Shown here piece after piece: positions 9,278 to 18,005 of a stretch of DNA of 64,000 bases (position 1 is its first letter; every line of letters starts with the position of its first letter). The notes beneath the pieces were generated by a model. The model worked only from the letters and a program-made list of their open reading frames with translations. It ran no database searches and was not told the origin of the DNA. Position numbers and translations under genes: made by a program. This DNA comes from Arabiibacter massiliensis (GTDB lineage: Bacteria > Actinomycetota > Coriobacteriia > Coriobacteriales > Eggerthellaceae). The stretch is from positions 2,046,001 through 2,110,000 of the forward strand of contig NZ_LT827021.1 in assembly GCF_900169505.1 (NCBI RefSeq). The letters run 5' to 3'.

Positions 9278-9865
9278 GTGGAGATCGGCAGGCATATCAA
9301 GCGTCATCGGACGGAACGCGGGCTCTCGCAAGACGATCTGGCCGCGAAGATCTATGTGTCGCGGCAGACCATCTCAAGCTGGGAGAACGACAAGACCTAC
9401 CCCGACATCGAAAGCCTGCTGCTCCTGAGCGTCCTCTTCGACGTAACCGTCGACGAGCTGATCAAAGGAGACATGGAAATGATGAAGGAAGCAATCGAGC
9501 AAGACCGCAAAAAGATGGACGCGTTCGCTTTGGTGATGATGGGGTTCGGTACCGCAGCGCTGGTGATGTTCTTCGGCGGCATGTTCTTTTGGCACTGGGA
9601 CCTGGTGCCCACGACGATCATCGCCCTTCTGCTGTGGGGCGTGTGCATGGCCGCGGCCGTCATGATCGACCGCTTGAAGAAGCAGAACGACGTAGTGACC
9701 TACCGCGAGTTGGTAGCCTTCTCGAAAGGCGAGCCCATCGAACGCGACAACCCCAAAAGCCAGCGCGCCCGCCAGCATCGCCTGGCCAAGAACGTCGCGA
9801 AGACGGTGGCAGCCCTCGCGATAGGCGCAGCCATCGGCCTTCTGGCCTACCAGCTGTTCGGGTAG
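9278..9865 (+). CDS. Membrane-anchored XRE-family regulator, copy 1
   Basis: The 195-residue product starts at GTG 9278 behind GCGAAGGGAA. Residues 1-65 are a Cro/CI helix-turn-helix ('GLSQDDLAAKIYVSRQTISS'). Two hydrophobic helices lie at about 85-130 and a third at the extreme C-terminus, so the DNA-binding domain is probably held at the membrane. It is a close paralogue of the gene at 11478, with a 70-bp stretch identical at DNA level (9409-9478 and 11609-11678). No target is evident; the convergent ATPase at 9955 lies between the two copies. Confidence 0.85.
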   Translation: MEIGRHIKRHRTERGLSQDDLAAKIYVSRQTISSWENDKTYPDIESLLLLSVLFDVTVDELIKGDMEMMKEAIEQDRKKMDAFALVMMGFGTAALVMFFGGMFFWHWDLVPTTIIALLLWGVCMAAAVMIDRLKKQNDVVTYRELVAFSKGEPIERDNPKSQRARQHRLAKNVAKTVAALAIGAAIGLLAYQLFG

Positions 9866-9920
9866 CGCAAATTGGGCCCCTGCGGCCCGCACCCAGCGTT
9901 GCGGAGCGCGCCATGCACCG

Positions 9921-9963
9921 GGTTGCTAAGAATACCGCCTTCCTTGGTGCGCTCTTAGCAACC
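9921..9963. terminator. Inverted repeat between convergent XRE and ATPase genes
   Basis: GGTTGCTAAGA (9921-9931) and TCTTAGCAACC (9953-9963) are perfect 11-bp arms. The right arm contains the stop codon of the ATPase gene. It could serve as a bidirectional terminator. Confidence 0.5.
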
Positions 9964-11157
9964 TAAAAGCCAATCGATCAGGTTCGCGACTTCGACCCCC
10001 TCCTGCACGCTGAGCCCCAGGCGGTCGAGCGTCAGCAGCAGCTTCTTCCCCTGCTTGCCCGCCACCGCCTTGAAGGGTGCCAGCTCGCGCTGCCTGGTTT
10101 GCGCGTCGATGACGCTTGCCGACACTTGCACGTAGAGCGTCTCGGTTGCGGAAGTTGCCACGAAGTCGATCTCGAGGGCATCCGCCTTCCCAACGCGAAC
10201 GTTGTAGCCGCGCGTTTGGAGTTCGTTGCACACGGCGTTCTCCAGCGCGAAGCCGTAATCTCCTTCGGGAAAGCCCAGCAGCATGCTCTTGATGCCCAAA
10301 TCGGTTGGGTAGTATTTTTCAAGCCCTTGGAGAAATGTCCCGCCTTTCACATCGAACCGGCGGACACGATAGAACAGGAAGGCGTCGACCAGCGCTTGAA
10401 GATACCGTTCGATGGTTTCCGACGACGTTTTCCGATGGGCGCTTTTCAAGCGGTTCTCTATGTTCGCAATGGATACGCGCGATCCGGCGGTATCGGCAAG
10501 ATAGCAGGCGACATCGTTGAACACGGCCGCATTCCTTATCTGCACATGCTGGGCGACGTCTTTCACGAACACGGTGTTGTAGATGCCGGACAGCACCGTC
10601 TGCGCAAGCGCCCGGTCGCCTCCCTGCTCAACCACAGGAGGAAGCCCGCCGAACGACAAAAAGCGCTCGAATGCTTTATCAGGGTCCTCGGAGCCGACGA
10701 ACTCCACGAACTCCGAGAACGACAGGGGGAACACGTTTATCTCGACGTAGCGTCCGGACAGCAGCGTTGCCAGCTGGCTGGAAAGCAGATAGGCATTTGA
10801 CCCGGTGATATAGATGTCTGCGTCCATGTCGACGCGCAACGCGTTGACTGCTTTCTCCCACGACTCGACAAGCTGTATCTCGTCGAACAAGAGATAATAG
10901 CGCCCTTCGCTTTGCGTTTTGTCCTGAACCCTGCGCACCAAATCGCGGTACGTGAGAATATCGAAGCAGTCCGCGGATTCGAAATTCATCTGCACGATGC
11001 GCTCGGGCGGAACGTCCTGCTCCTCAAGGGAGCGGGCGAAAAGCCGCATGAGCGAGGATTTTCCGCAACGACGCATCCCCACGACGACCTTGATCAGCCC
11101 GTTATCTTTCAGGGCATTGAATTTATCGAGATAGCGAGGGCGAGGTTTCAGCTCCAT
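9955..11157 (-). CDS. AAA-type ATPase with DUF4143 domain, second copy
   Basis: The protein has 400 residues. ATG 11157 is preceded by GGATGGAG. Walker A is 'VVGMRRCGKSSL' near residue 26 and Walker B is 'YLLFDEIQLVE' near 90, followed by a sensor-like 'IYITGSNAYLLSS'. The C-terminal DUF4143 part ends with a nuclease-like core ('GKADALEIDFVATS', then a beta-strand/Q pattern). It belongs to the same broad family as the gene at 7707 but to a different subfamily. It sits between two duplicated XRE genes, and its promoter region carries palindromes. Function of the family is unknown; autonomous selfish or defence-related roles are speculation. Confidence 0.88.
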   Translation of the reverse strand: MELKPRPRYLDKFNALKDNGLIKVVVGMRRCGKSSLMRLFARSLEEQDVPPERIVQMNFESADCFDILTYRDLVRRVQDKTQSEGRYYLLFDEIQLVESWEKAVNALRVDMDADIYITGSNAYLLSSQLATLLSGRYVEINVFPLSFSEFVEFVGSEDPDKAFERFLSFGGLPPVVEQGGDRALAQTVLSGIYNTVFVKDVAQHVQIRNAAVFNDVACYLADTAGSRVSIANIENRLKSAHRKTSSETIERYLQALVDAFLFYRVRRFDVKGGTFLQGLEKYYPTDLGIKSMLLGFPEGDYGFALENAVCNELQTRGYNVRVGKADALEIDFVATSATETLYVQVSASVIDAQTRQRELAPFKAVAGKQGKKLLLTLDRLGLSVQEGVEVANLIDWLLGC

Positions 11158-11204
11158 GGTGCTCCATCCGATGTGTTCGAATAGTCAAATTGCCACTTTC
11201 CCGA

Positions 11205-11301
11205 TTATACCTTAGAAAGTTTTTCAATTTGTGAACTTTCTCGGGTATAACCGGAAAAGTCGCTTAACGGTAGTTTACTTGCCGGGTATAACCGAAAAAG
11301 T
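11205..11301. repeat. Inverted and direct repeats upstream of the second DUF4143 ATPase
   Basis: TTATACCTTAGAAAGTT (11205-11221) and AACTTTCTCGGGTATAA (11234-11250) form 17-bp arms with two mismatches. The right half recurs as CGGGTATAACCGGAAAAGT (11242-11260) and CGGGTATAACCGAAAAAGT (11283-11301), 41 bp apart. They cover the likely promoter of the ATPase gene, which starts at 11157. Probable operator array; its sequence is unrelated to the repeats at 7605. Confidence 0.65.
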
Positions 11302-11477
11302 TGCCTCCAGGGTCCTGGCAAGCTTCACGCGTAACGTGTGCGCCGCCGTCTTCCCTGTTCAAATGCCATGTCAAAGAGTTTTGGCGCGTCTGATGCGCCC
11401 GACGGCAGCTCTGCAAAAGCCTTTTGGTGGTAGGATGGGCCACGTCATGGCAACCTTTGATTCGCGAAGGGACGAAC

Positions 11478-12071
11478 GTGGAACTGGCAAGCCAAATCAA
11501 ACGGCACAGAAGCGAGCTCGGACTCTCCCAAGAGGAACTGGCGGCGAAGATATACGTAACCCGCCAAACGGTATCGAACTGGGAAACCGACCGCACTTAC
11601 CCGGATGTGGAAAGCCTGCTGCTCCTGAGCGTCCTCTTCGACGTAACCGTCGACGAGCTGATCAAAGGAGACATGGAAGCCATGAAGGAAGCAATTGCAA
11701 ACGACTGGAAGAAGATGGCGTACCTGGCATGGGGAGGGTTCGCGTTCGTGATCATCGGATGCGCGCTCTTCATCGGAGGGTTCAACGTCTGGGGGTGGGG
11801 CATCGTGCCCTCGGCCATCATCGCCTTGCTGGTGTGGGGCATCGGCATGGGCATGCTCGCGGTGGTCGAGCACCTGAAGAAGCAGAACGACGTGGTAACC
11901 TACCGCGAGCTGGTGGCCTACTCGAAGGGCGAGCCCATCGACCGCGACAACCCCAAGAGCCGCCGCGCCCGCCAGCATCGCGTGCTCAAGGGCGTGCTCC
12001 TCACCCTGGCCGCCGCCGCAGTAGGCTTCGTGGTCGGTTACCTGATGTACAAGACGGGGATGGTGGGCTGA
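11478..12071 (+). CDS. Membrane-anchored XRE-family regulator, copy 2
   Basis: The 197-residue product starts at GTG 11478 behind GCGAAGGGAC, the same arrangement as copy 1 at 9278. It has the same layout: a helix-turn-helix ('GLSQEELAAKIYVTRQTVSN'), two central hydrophobic helices and one C-terminal helix. Similarity extends upstream of the start (ATGGCAACCTT...GCGAAGGGA in both), so the promoter was duplicated too. The conserved linker 'LKKQNDVVTYREL' is kept in both. Function is regulatory by fold; target unknown. Confidence 0.85.
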   Translation: MELASQIKRHRSELGLSQEELAAKIYVTRQTVSNWETDRTYPDVESLLLLSVLFDVTVDELIKGDMEAMKEAIANDWKKMAYLAWGGFAFVIIGCALFIGGFNVWGWGIVPSAIIALLVWGIGMGMLAVVEHLKKQNDVVTYRELVAYSKGEPIDRDNPKSRRARQHRVLKGVLLTLAAAAVGFVVGYLMYKTGMVG

Positions 12072-12075
12072 CGCA

Positions 12076-12093
12076 TACCAGCTGTTCGGGTAG
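12076..12093 (+). pseudogene. Remnant of the XRE copy 1 C-terminus after XRE copy 2
   Basis: The 18 bases TACCAGCTGTTCGGGTAG are identical to the last codons and stop of copy 1 (9848-9865, ending YQLFG). They lie 5 bp beyond the stop of copy 2. This looks like a leftover from recombination between the paralogues. Confidence 0.5.
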
Positions 12094-12113
12094 GTGATGC
12101 CCTCACGTGGCGC

Positions 12114-13103
12114 CTATTCCCCACTCCGCATATCCTGAAATAGCTCATCGCGCAGAGTGAGATGGCTGCGGGTGAAGCCGGGGTCGACGTAGCGCAGCCG
12201 CTTGCCCGTCAGGTTCGCCACCTGATGGGCAAGCCGATTGAAGGCACCGCCATCCATCACCTGCATTCGCGAGACGGTGAGCACAGTAAACCCCAGCGAC
12301 ACAAGCGTCCCCCGTCGGCGGGAGTCGCTTTCCTGTCGCTCAGGATCGGTGTGGTAGAGCTTGCTGTCGTATTCCACGACCAGATTCGCCTCCGGCCAGC
12401 ACAGATCGCATTCGCAGTACCGCCGATCCGCAAGCTTCCTCTGGTGGCTCGGCACATCCACATGGAAGTTGAGCCGCGGCTTTTCTATTCCGTAGCCGCC
12501 AAGCCGATACGGCAGGCACAGCAGAAGCGCCAGCACGGTTTCCATAGGAGAGGCGGCGCCATCCAGCACAAAACGCAGAGCACGCAAAGCCTTCGCGCGC
12601 CCGTAAGCACCGGGAACAGCCTCGACGAAAGCGCGCAGCTTGGCGACCGAGGTCAGCGGAACCTCCCGGCGACGCGCCGGACCGTATTTATCTTGAGCGT
12701 ACGTGCCGCAAAGCTCACAACCCACCTGTATAAGCCGCGCAAGCGACAACCTGCTTGCCATCTGCAGAAAGCAGAACTCTGGCGTGCTCACGAAGAATCC
12801 CTGCCCCGCATCTATCACCGATCGGTCGGGAAGAAAGCTCCACTCATGGCTGAGCACGCTTTTGGTCTGAACGCGTGCCAACGCACTGCTCACGAGCACA
12901 TTCACCGGAAGCACGCACCCTGCCGGACGGCGATTGCCCCCAGAAAGACGCGGCTTCTCCTCCTCCCGCAACGCCTTCCGCGCGCGTGCAGTCGCCGCTC
13001 GGCGCTCCTTCGCCCCGCGCAAGAAGCGCGGCCCGACGGTGCGCCAGTATTCCAAAGCCGATTCATATCCGATGATCAAGTCCATGTACCCATGATATGC
13101 CAT
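12114..13103 (-). CDS. DUF559/Vsr-like endonuclease-domain protein
   Basis: A 329-residue protein without signal peptide or membrane segments. The C-terminal third resembles the Vsr/DUF559 nuclease fold: 'CDLCWPEANLVVEYDSKLYH', then 'DSRRRGTLVSLGFTVLTVSR', where the acidic residues and the distal basic strand fit a PD-(D/E)XK-like core. The N-terminal two thirds are unassigned and contain Cys residues near 'QVGCELCGTYAQD'. Such proteins are numerous in Coriobacteria, often solitary; no function is established. The start could instead be the in-frame ATG at 13085; neither has a strong ribosome site. It converges on XRE copy 2. Confidence 0.7.
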   Translation of the reverse strand: MAYHGYMDLIIGYESALEYWRTVGPRFLRGAKERRAATARARKALREEEKPRLSGGNRRPAGCVLPVNVLVSSALARVQTKSVLSHEWSFLPDRSVIDAGQGFFVSTPEFCFLQMASRLSLARLIQVGCELCGTYAQDKYGPARRREVPLTSVAKLRAFVEAVPGAYGRAKALRALRFVLDGAASPMETVLALLLCLPYRLGGYGIEKPRLNFHVDVPSHQRKLADRRYCECDLCWPEANLVVEYDSKLYHTDPERQESDSRRRGTLVSLGFTVLTVSRMQVMDGGAFNRLAHQVANLTGKRLRYVDPGFTRSHLTLRDELFQDMRSGE

Positions 13104-13127
13104 CTACTGTCCGCGAACACTTCAATT

Positions 13128-13279
13128 TTGGCAGAGATTTCGAGATTTGTGATTTTTGTTTCGCGGAAATCGTCAAGAAGGGCGTGGAGAAATTTGCGAC
13201 CTGGTGTTTTGCTCTCGCTTTCTCTTAAGGAGGAAACTTCGTCTTGCGAAGAAATCACAAACTTCAGAATCTCTGCCAA
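13128..13279. repeat. Long imperfect inverted repeat in a 270-bp gap
   Basis: Arms 13128-13155 and 13252-13279 share TTGGCAGAGATT and TTTGTGATTT as inverted copies with a six-base mismatched centre and a 96-bp spacer. The stretch is AT-rich relative to the flanks. No convincing gene occupies it. It may be a pair of divergent operators or a small mobile palindrome. Confidence 0.6.
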
Positions 13280-13314
13280 TTTTGGACTCTGCGATACCCG
13301 AACGCGCACACGAA

Positions 13315-13343
13315 AGCGCCCCGACCGGGATGGTCGGGGCGCT
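13315..13343 (-). terminator. Terminator of the gad operon
   Basis: A perfect 12-bp stem (AGCGCCCCGACC with GGTCGGGGCGCT) and 5-base loop, followed on the minus strand by TTTCG, lies 32 bp beyond the glutamate decarboxylase stop. Confidence 0.75.
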
Positions 13344-13375
13344 CGCTAGTCAGACGGCTGGTGCCGCATGCCTCG

Positions 13376-14863
13376 CTACTTCGTCGGCACGGGGGCCTTC
13401 GTCTGCACCTTGTCGCCGGCGTCCACTGCGGCGCGGCCGCCGTGGTTGAAGCCGGTCTGGATGACGCCCTGCGTGTTGCCGGTGACGAACTTGGCCTTGT
13501 TCAGGGTGTCGATCTCCTTCTTCATGTCCTGCACCAGGCGGATGGCCAGCTGCATGGAGAAGTCGGCGCGGGCCACGACGCGCTGGACGGTGGTGTCCTG
13601 CATGTCGGCCGGCATCGGGTAGGCCGGCACCAGCCAGCCGCTCATGCGCAGGCGGTCGGACAGGTCGTAGAGCGACCACTCCACGCCCGCGTCTTCCTTA
13701 AGGCCCCAGCACACGATGGGGATGTGCGACGCGTTCTCGTAGATCTCGAAGATGCCCATCTCGTCGAGCTCCAGGGCCAGGTAACGCGCCACGTCAAGCG
13801 TGCGCTCCTGGATTTCGCGGAAGCCCTCGAAGCCGTTGCGCATGAGCACGTAGTACTGGCCCACGATCTGCGACGCCGAGCGCGAGAAGTTGATGGCCAT
13901 GGTGGCCTCGTTGCCGCCCAGGTAGCTCACCCAGAAAATGAGGTCCTCGGGCAGCGCCTCCTTGCTGCGCCACACCACCCAGCCCACGCCGGGGTACACC
14001 AGGCCGTACTTGTGGCCAGAGGTGTTGATGGACCACACGTTCTTCAGCTGGAAGTCCCACACCAGGTCGGGCTCCACGAACGGGGCGAACATGCCGCCCG
14101 ACGCGCCGTCCACGTGGATGCGGATGGGCAGCTTCGGGTGCTCCTGGTTGTAGGCCTCCACCAGCTCGTCGAGCTTCTGCACGTCGTCGAACTTGCCGGT
14201 GTAGGTGATGCCGAGGATGGCCGTGATGCCGATGGTGTGGTCGTCCACGTAGTCCATGACCGTGTCCATGTTCAGCGACAGGTGGTCCTTCTCAAGTGGC
14301 ACGAGACGCATCTCGATGTCCCAGTAGCGGCAGAACTTCTCCCAGCACACCTGGTAGCCGGAGGAAATCACCAGGTTGGGGCGCTGGGCGGTGTAGATGT
14401 CGATGCCGGCGTCCTTCGCGAGCTTCTTCCAGCGGAACAGCATGCCCAAGCCGCCCAGCATGCAGGCCTCCGACGAGCCCACCGTGGAGGTGCCCATGGG
14501 CTCCTCGTCGGGGTTCGCGTGCCACAAATCGCCGATCATGGCGACGCAGCGGTTCTCGAGGTCGGCCGTCATGGGGTACTCGTCCTTGTCGATGGCGTTC
14601 TTCTCCATGGTCTCGGCCATGATCTTGGTGGCCATGGGTTCCATGTAGGTCTGGCAGAACGTGGTGAGGTTCTGCGTGGCGTTACCCTCGATGGACAGGT
14701 ACTCCTTGATCATCTCATACGCGATGCGTGGCTCGACCGGCTTGTCGTTCATCTTGGTGCGCGGCATGGCCACGTCGGACGCCTCGGAGCCGAAGATGGG
14801 CGTGGAGTATTGCGTGCCCTCGTCCATGGTGTCGAGGATCTTGCTGGTGGATGATTGTTCCAT
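13376..14863 (-). CDS. gadB: Glutamate decarboxylase
   Basis: The protein has 495 residues. ATG 14863 follows a strong AGGAGG site. It is a PLP enzyme that decarboxylates L-glutamate to GABA and CO2, consuming a proton. The PLP lysine is Lys285 in 'SINTSGHKYG', and Asp252 in 'IHVDGASGGMFAPF' should pair with the PLP ring nitrogen. 'GSSEACMLGGLGM' is also typical. Length is slightly longer than E. coli GadB (466). The gene for a GadC-like antiporter lies immediately upstream in the same direction, separated by a hairpin, so the pair should provide acid resistance and proton-motive force. Confidence 0.95.
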   Translation of the reverse strand: MEQSSTSKILDTMDEGTQYSTPIFGSEASDVAMPRTKMNDKPVEPRIAYEMIKEYLSIEGNATQNLTTFCQTYMEPMATKIMAETMEKNAIDKDEYPMTADLENRCVAMIGDLWHANPDEEPMGTSTVGSSEACMLGGLGMLFRWKKLAKDAGIDIYTAQRPNLVISSGYQVCWEKFCRYWDIEMRLVPLEKDHLSLNMDTVMDYVDDHTIGITAILGITYTGKFDDVQKLDELVEAYNQEHPKLPIRIHVDGASGGMFAPFVEPDLVWDFQLKNVWSINTSGHKYGLVYPGVGWVVWRSKEALPEDLIFWVSYLGGNEATMAINFSRSASQIVGQYYVLMRNGFEGFREIQERTLDVARYLALELDEMGIFEIYENASHIPIVCWGLKEDAGVEWSLYDLSDRLRMSGWLVPAYPMPADMQDTTVQRVVARADFSMQLAIRLVQDMKKEIDTLNKAKFVTGNTQGVIQTGFNHGGRAAVDAGDKVQTKAPVPTK

Positions 14864-14909
14864 GAAAACCTCCTGAGTCGTTGTTGGTTTGGAACCAAAG
14901 TTGGGGAAG

Positions 14910-14939
14910 CCGTGCGGCCGCGAAGGAGCGGCCGCACGG
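14910..14939 (-). terminator. Intercistronic hairpin between gadC-like and gadB
   Basis: A perfect 12-bp GC stem (CCGTGCGGCCGC with GCGGCCGCACGG), 6-base loop, lies in the 94-bp gap. There is no T-run, so it may attenuate or set the ratio of the two transcripts rather than end transcription. Confidence 0.55.
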
Positions 14940-14957
14940 GGTGGTACGACGCCGCGG

Positions 14958-17066
14958 CTAGTGCGAGGCCGGGCCGTTCGTGTCGGGGCCGGTTTCGCGC
15001 TTGGGGTCGGGCGTGTCGTCGTCGGCACGGGGAAGGCCCTGGCCAACGACCCCTTCGGTCACGCTCGTGCGCAGGTCGCCGTCGGCCTCGCGGTTGATGA
15101 GGCGGTCGCGCACGTCGGCGGCGTCCTTGACGGGCGCGGGGCCGCGCTCGGGCGTGCGCACGGCCTCCACCGTGTCGGCCGTCTCGCGCGCGTCGACGGA
15201 AAGCGGGCTGGCCGGACGGCTGGTCACGCTCACCACTGCAGCGGAGATGGAGCCGGCCACGCGGCCGCCCAAACCCGTGTCGGCGGTCATGCCGCTCGCG
15301 CCGGACGCTTGGGGCTTGCCGCTTCCGCCGGCCGGCGGCTTCGGATCGGAATCGAGGCCGTCCTTCGCCCGGGTGCGCTTGTTGATCTTGCCGGACGGCT
15401 GCGTCTGCGCGCCGCCCTGCGTGCTCGACGTGGCCTCGGGGGCCGCGCCGCGCATCGGATCGGCCTTCGCCGGCTGCGACGGGCTCACGGCAGACGCTGC
15501 GGGGATGCGGCCCGCGCCCACGCTCGCGCTCGCCGCATGCGCCCCGGCGCCGCCGGCCGCGACGGCCGCCTGCTTCGGCGCCCACTTATGCCGCAGCGCG
15601 TAGATGACGAACGGGATGGCCACCGAGATGACGAACGCGATGCCCAGCGTCGCCTGGTACACGGCGTTGGCCTGCGCCGTCAGGTTCGACGACGGGAAGA
15701 ACGAGATGACGAGCGTGGCCACCGTCATGATGAGGCCCACGCCGGCCACGATGGCCTTGAACGGCGTGCCGCCCGGCAGCTGGAAGGAGCGCTGCAGGTT
15801 CTTCTTCTTGAAGATGAGGTAGAAGTACCCCAGGAAGAACAGCACGTATCCCACCAGGTAGATGACCACCGTCAGGCCGATGGCCGTCAGGTAGCCCACC
15901 GACGAGCTGGAACCGCCGGACAGCGCGATGGAGCCGCACAGCACCGCGTCCCACACCGTCACGATGACGGCCTGGATCACGACGGTCTGCACGCTCACGC
16001 CGTGCTTGTTCACCTTCTTGAACGACGGGGGCAGGATGCCGTCGTGCGCCGTGTCAAGCAGCGCGCGCGACGGGCCCACGATCCACGCGGAGATCTCGGC
16101 CAGCACGCCCAGCGCCAGCAGCAGCGCCACCACGAACACGATCCAGCTCAGAGACGGGCTGATGTGCTGCACGTAGATGGCGCGGAACGCCTCGATCACG
16201 CCGAACGACAGGTTGCCGTCCAGCACCGTGGCCGGCAGCGTCGTGGCCACGGCCAGACCGCCCAGCGCGTCGAGCGCGATGGTGAGGATGGCCAGCACGA
16301 TCATGGCAAGCGGGTAGTTGCGGTTCGGGTTCTTCAGCTCGTTCACGTGCGACGCAGACGCTTCCACGCCCATGTACGCCAGGATGAACGACGCGAAGAT
16401 AACCAGCGTGTCCACTTTGGTGAAGTCGGGCACGAACGTGGCCGGCGTCATGTTGATCTGCGAGGCGCCGCCCGTGGCGAAGTAGATGATGAGGCCCACC
16501 AGCAGCACGATGACCGGCACGATGATGCCGCCCACGAAGCCCACCTTCGAGATGCGGGCCGTGTACTTCGTGCCGCCCAGCTGCGTCAGCGTGAGGATCC
16601 ACACGATGGCCGCCACGCCGAAGAACATCACCAGCGGGTTGTTGTACAGCGCGTCCCACTTCACCACATAGGCGAACGCCGCCAAGATGAAGAACGCCAT
16701 CGTCACGAAGCCCACGGTAATCTGGAACCACTGGAAGAACAGGGCCGCGAAGCCCCAGCGCCGCCCGAGGGTGTTGCCCACCCAGGCGAAGATGCCGCCG
16801 GACTCCCACCCCTTCACGGTGGCCATCTCCGCAGCGCACAGCGCCACGGGCAAAAACCAGAGCAGACCGCCGATGATCAGGAAGAACACCAACTGGAACC
16901 CCGACGACGCGAACGACGGGTACTCGTACACCGTCATCACCATGGACGCGGTGATGGCGAAGAACCCGAAGAACGTCAGCGTGCGCTTGAACGACGGCCT
17001 TCCCACCTGCCCGACGGGACCGGGATCGGCGGAGGGCGCGACGGCCTTTTGACGCGATTCGCTCAT
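14958..17066 (-). CDS. gadC: GadC-like glutamate/GABA antiporter with a long disordered tail
   Basis: The product has 702 residues. Residues 25 to about 505 form an APC-superfamily transporter of about 12 helices, with the first-helix pattern 'FFAITASMVMTVYEYPSFA' characteristic of the GadC group. It should exchange external glutamate for GABA across the cytoplasmic membrane. The last 190-200 residues are a low-complexity cytoplasmic tail rich in Ala, Pro, Ser, Asp and Arg. E. coli GadC has only a short C-plug of about 40 residues that closes the channel at neutral pH, so this tail is unusually long. Gene order with gadB supports the assignment. The name rests on family and context. Confidence 0.87.
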   Translation of the reverse strand: MSESRQKAVAPSADPGPVGQVGRPSFKRTLTFFGFFAITASMVMTVYEYPSFASSGFQLVFFLIIGGLLWFLPVALCAAEMATVKGWESGGIFAWVGNTLGRRWGFAALFFQWFQITVGFVTMAFFILAAFAYVVKWDALYNNPLVMFFGVAAIVWILTLTQLGGTKYTARISKVGFVGGIIVPVIVLLVGLIIYFATGGASQINMTPATFVPDFTKVDTLVIFASFILAYMGVEASASHVNELKNPNRNYPLAMIVLAILTIALDALGGLAVATTLPATVLDGNLSFGVIEAFRAIYVQHISPSLSWIVFVVALLLALGVLAEISAWIVGPSRALLDTAHDGILPPSFKKVNKHGVSVQTVVIQAVIVTVWDAVLCGSIALSGGSSSSVGYLTAIGLTVVIYLVGYVLFFLGYFYLIFKKKNLQRSFQLPGGTPFKAIVAGVGLIMTVATLVISFFPSSNLTAQANAVYQATLGIAFVISVAIPFVIYALRHKWAPKQAAVAAGGAGAHAASASVGAGRIPAASAVSPSQPAKADPMRGAAPEATSSTQGGAQTQPSGKINKRTRAKDGLDSDPKPPAGGSGKPQASGASGMTADTGLGGRVAGSISAAVVSVTSRPASPLSVDARETADTVEAVRTPERGPAPVKDAADVRDRLINREADGDLRTSVTEGVVGQGLPRADDDTPDPKRETGPDTNGPASH

Positions 17067-17262
17067 GCTCCTTCACTCCTTTCCTTGCCTTGGGTGCGAC
17101 ACATCCCCTCCGATAGAGCGCGAGGACACGACCGCACGGTTTCGTTGTTCTCGAACGTTCTATCAGAAGCAAGGGAAGGAAACTGGGGGGCGGGCGGGCC
17201 TTAACCCTCCCGTGATTGAAGCGTCAGCCCCGGATTGCCAAATCTGCTGCATCCACGGAGGC

Positions 17263-17290
17263 GAAGTGGCAGGATTTTTCGGCTGTGGCA
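17263..17290. repeat. Solo copy of the GTGGCAGGATTTTTCGG repeat
   Basis: The segment AAGTGGCAGGATTTTTCGGC plus TGTGGCA matches the arm of the larger element at 31693 and 33437. It lies in the 243-bp gap between the antiporter and the TetR gene; nothing else was recognised in that gap. Confidence 0.6.
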
Positions 17291-17309
17291 GCGCGCGCCG
17301 GGCGGCGCG

Positions 17310-17909
17310 TTATGCGCGGGAGGCCTTCTCGTAGGTCTCGATAACCTGTTTCAGCAGGTTAGAGGCGAATTTGCGGACGTCGTAGCCCTCTGAGATGGCG
17401 GCCACGGCCGCGCCGTCCACCACGGTGCCCACCATGCGCGGCGGCATGTCGATGCCAGCCTGCGCCAGGATGCGCCCGATGGCGGCGTCGAGCGACACGC
17501 GGCCCTTCTGGTACGCCTCGGTGACCACGTCGGACTCGGCTGCGGCGATGAGCTGGGCGTAATGCGCGGACGGCACCACCGACTCGTCGGGAAGGCACGC
17601 GCGGATGAGCATGTCCACCACGCTGGCCCGGCACTCCTCGGGCGAGAGCGCCTCGGCCGCCGAGGCCGCCTTCTCGGCGCGCTCGGCCCACAGCTGGATG
17701 TTGTAGCGGCCCGCCTCGTGGAGAAGCTGCGTGACGGAGTCGAAGTAGTACCCCACCGACGAAGAAGCCGCCCCGGCCCACTTGGCCACCTTGCGGTACG
17801 TGACCGCCTTCGGCCCCTGCTCGCGCAGCAACGCGGCGGCGGCAAGCACCAGCGACGTGCGCGTGATCTGCGCTTTCAACGATTTCGGCGTCTGCGATGT
17901 TTCGGCCAT
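17310..17909 (-). CDS. TetR-family transcriptional regulator
   Basis: The 199-residue product starts at ATG 17909, chosen because GGAG is 7 bp upstream; an ATG two codons earlier is too close to that site. The N-terminal helix-turn-helix reads 'LREQGPKAVTYRKVAKWAGA' with 'SSSVGYYFDSVTQLLHEAG' as recognition helix and following segment. The C-terminal ligand domain is not assigned. It lies between the MHS transporter and the gad pair on the same strand and could regulate either; this is inference. Confidence 0.85.
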   Translation of the reverse strand: MAETSQTPKSLKAQITRTSLVLAAAALLREQGPKAVTYRKVAKWAGAASSSVGYYFDSVTQLLHEAGRYNIQLWAERAEKAASAAEALSPEECRASVVDMLIRACLPDESVVPSAHYAQLIAAAESDVVTEAYQKGRVSLDAAIGRILAQAGIDMPPRMVGTVVDGAAVAAISEGYDVRKFASNLLKQVIETYEKASRA

Positions 17910-17949
17910 CCCCATCTCCTCTTCCGGACCGCACAAGCACCCGATACAA

Positions 17950-17976
17950 CGCCGCCCCTCGGGTCGAGGGGCGGCG
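17950..17976 (-). terminator. Terminator-like palindrome after the MHS transporter
   Basis: An 11-bp perfect stem (CGCCGCCCCTC with GAGGGGCGGCG) lies between the TetR gene start and the transporter stop. It is upstream of TetR and downstream of the transporter only on the opposite reading, so its role is uncertain. Confidence 0.45.
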
Positions 17977-18005
17977 CGCAAAAACCAAATCCTCGTCCGA
18001 AGCGA

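Noticed and set aside
13076..13309. A 77-codon minus-strand frame across the inverted repeat downstream of the gad operon
   Set aside because: It has no ribosome site, its coding potential comes from the inverted repeat, and it extends into the gad terminator side.
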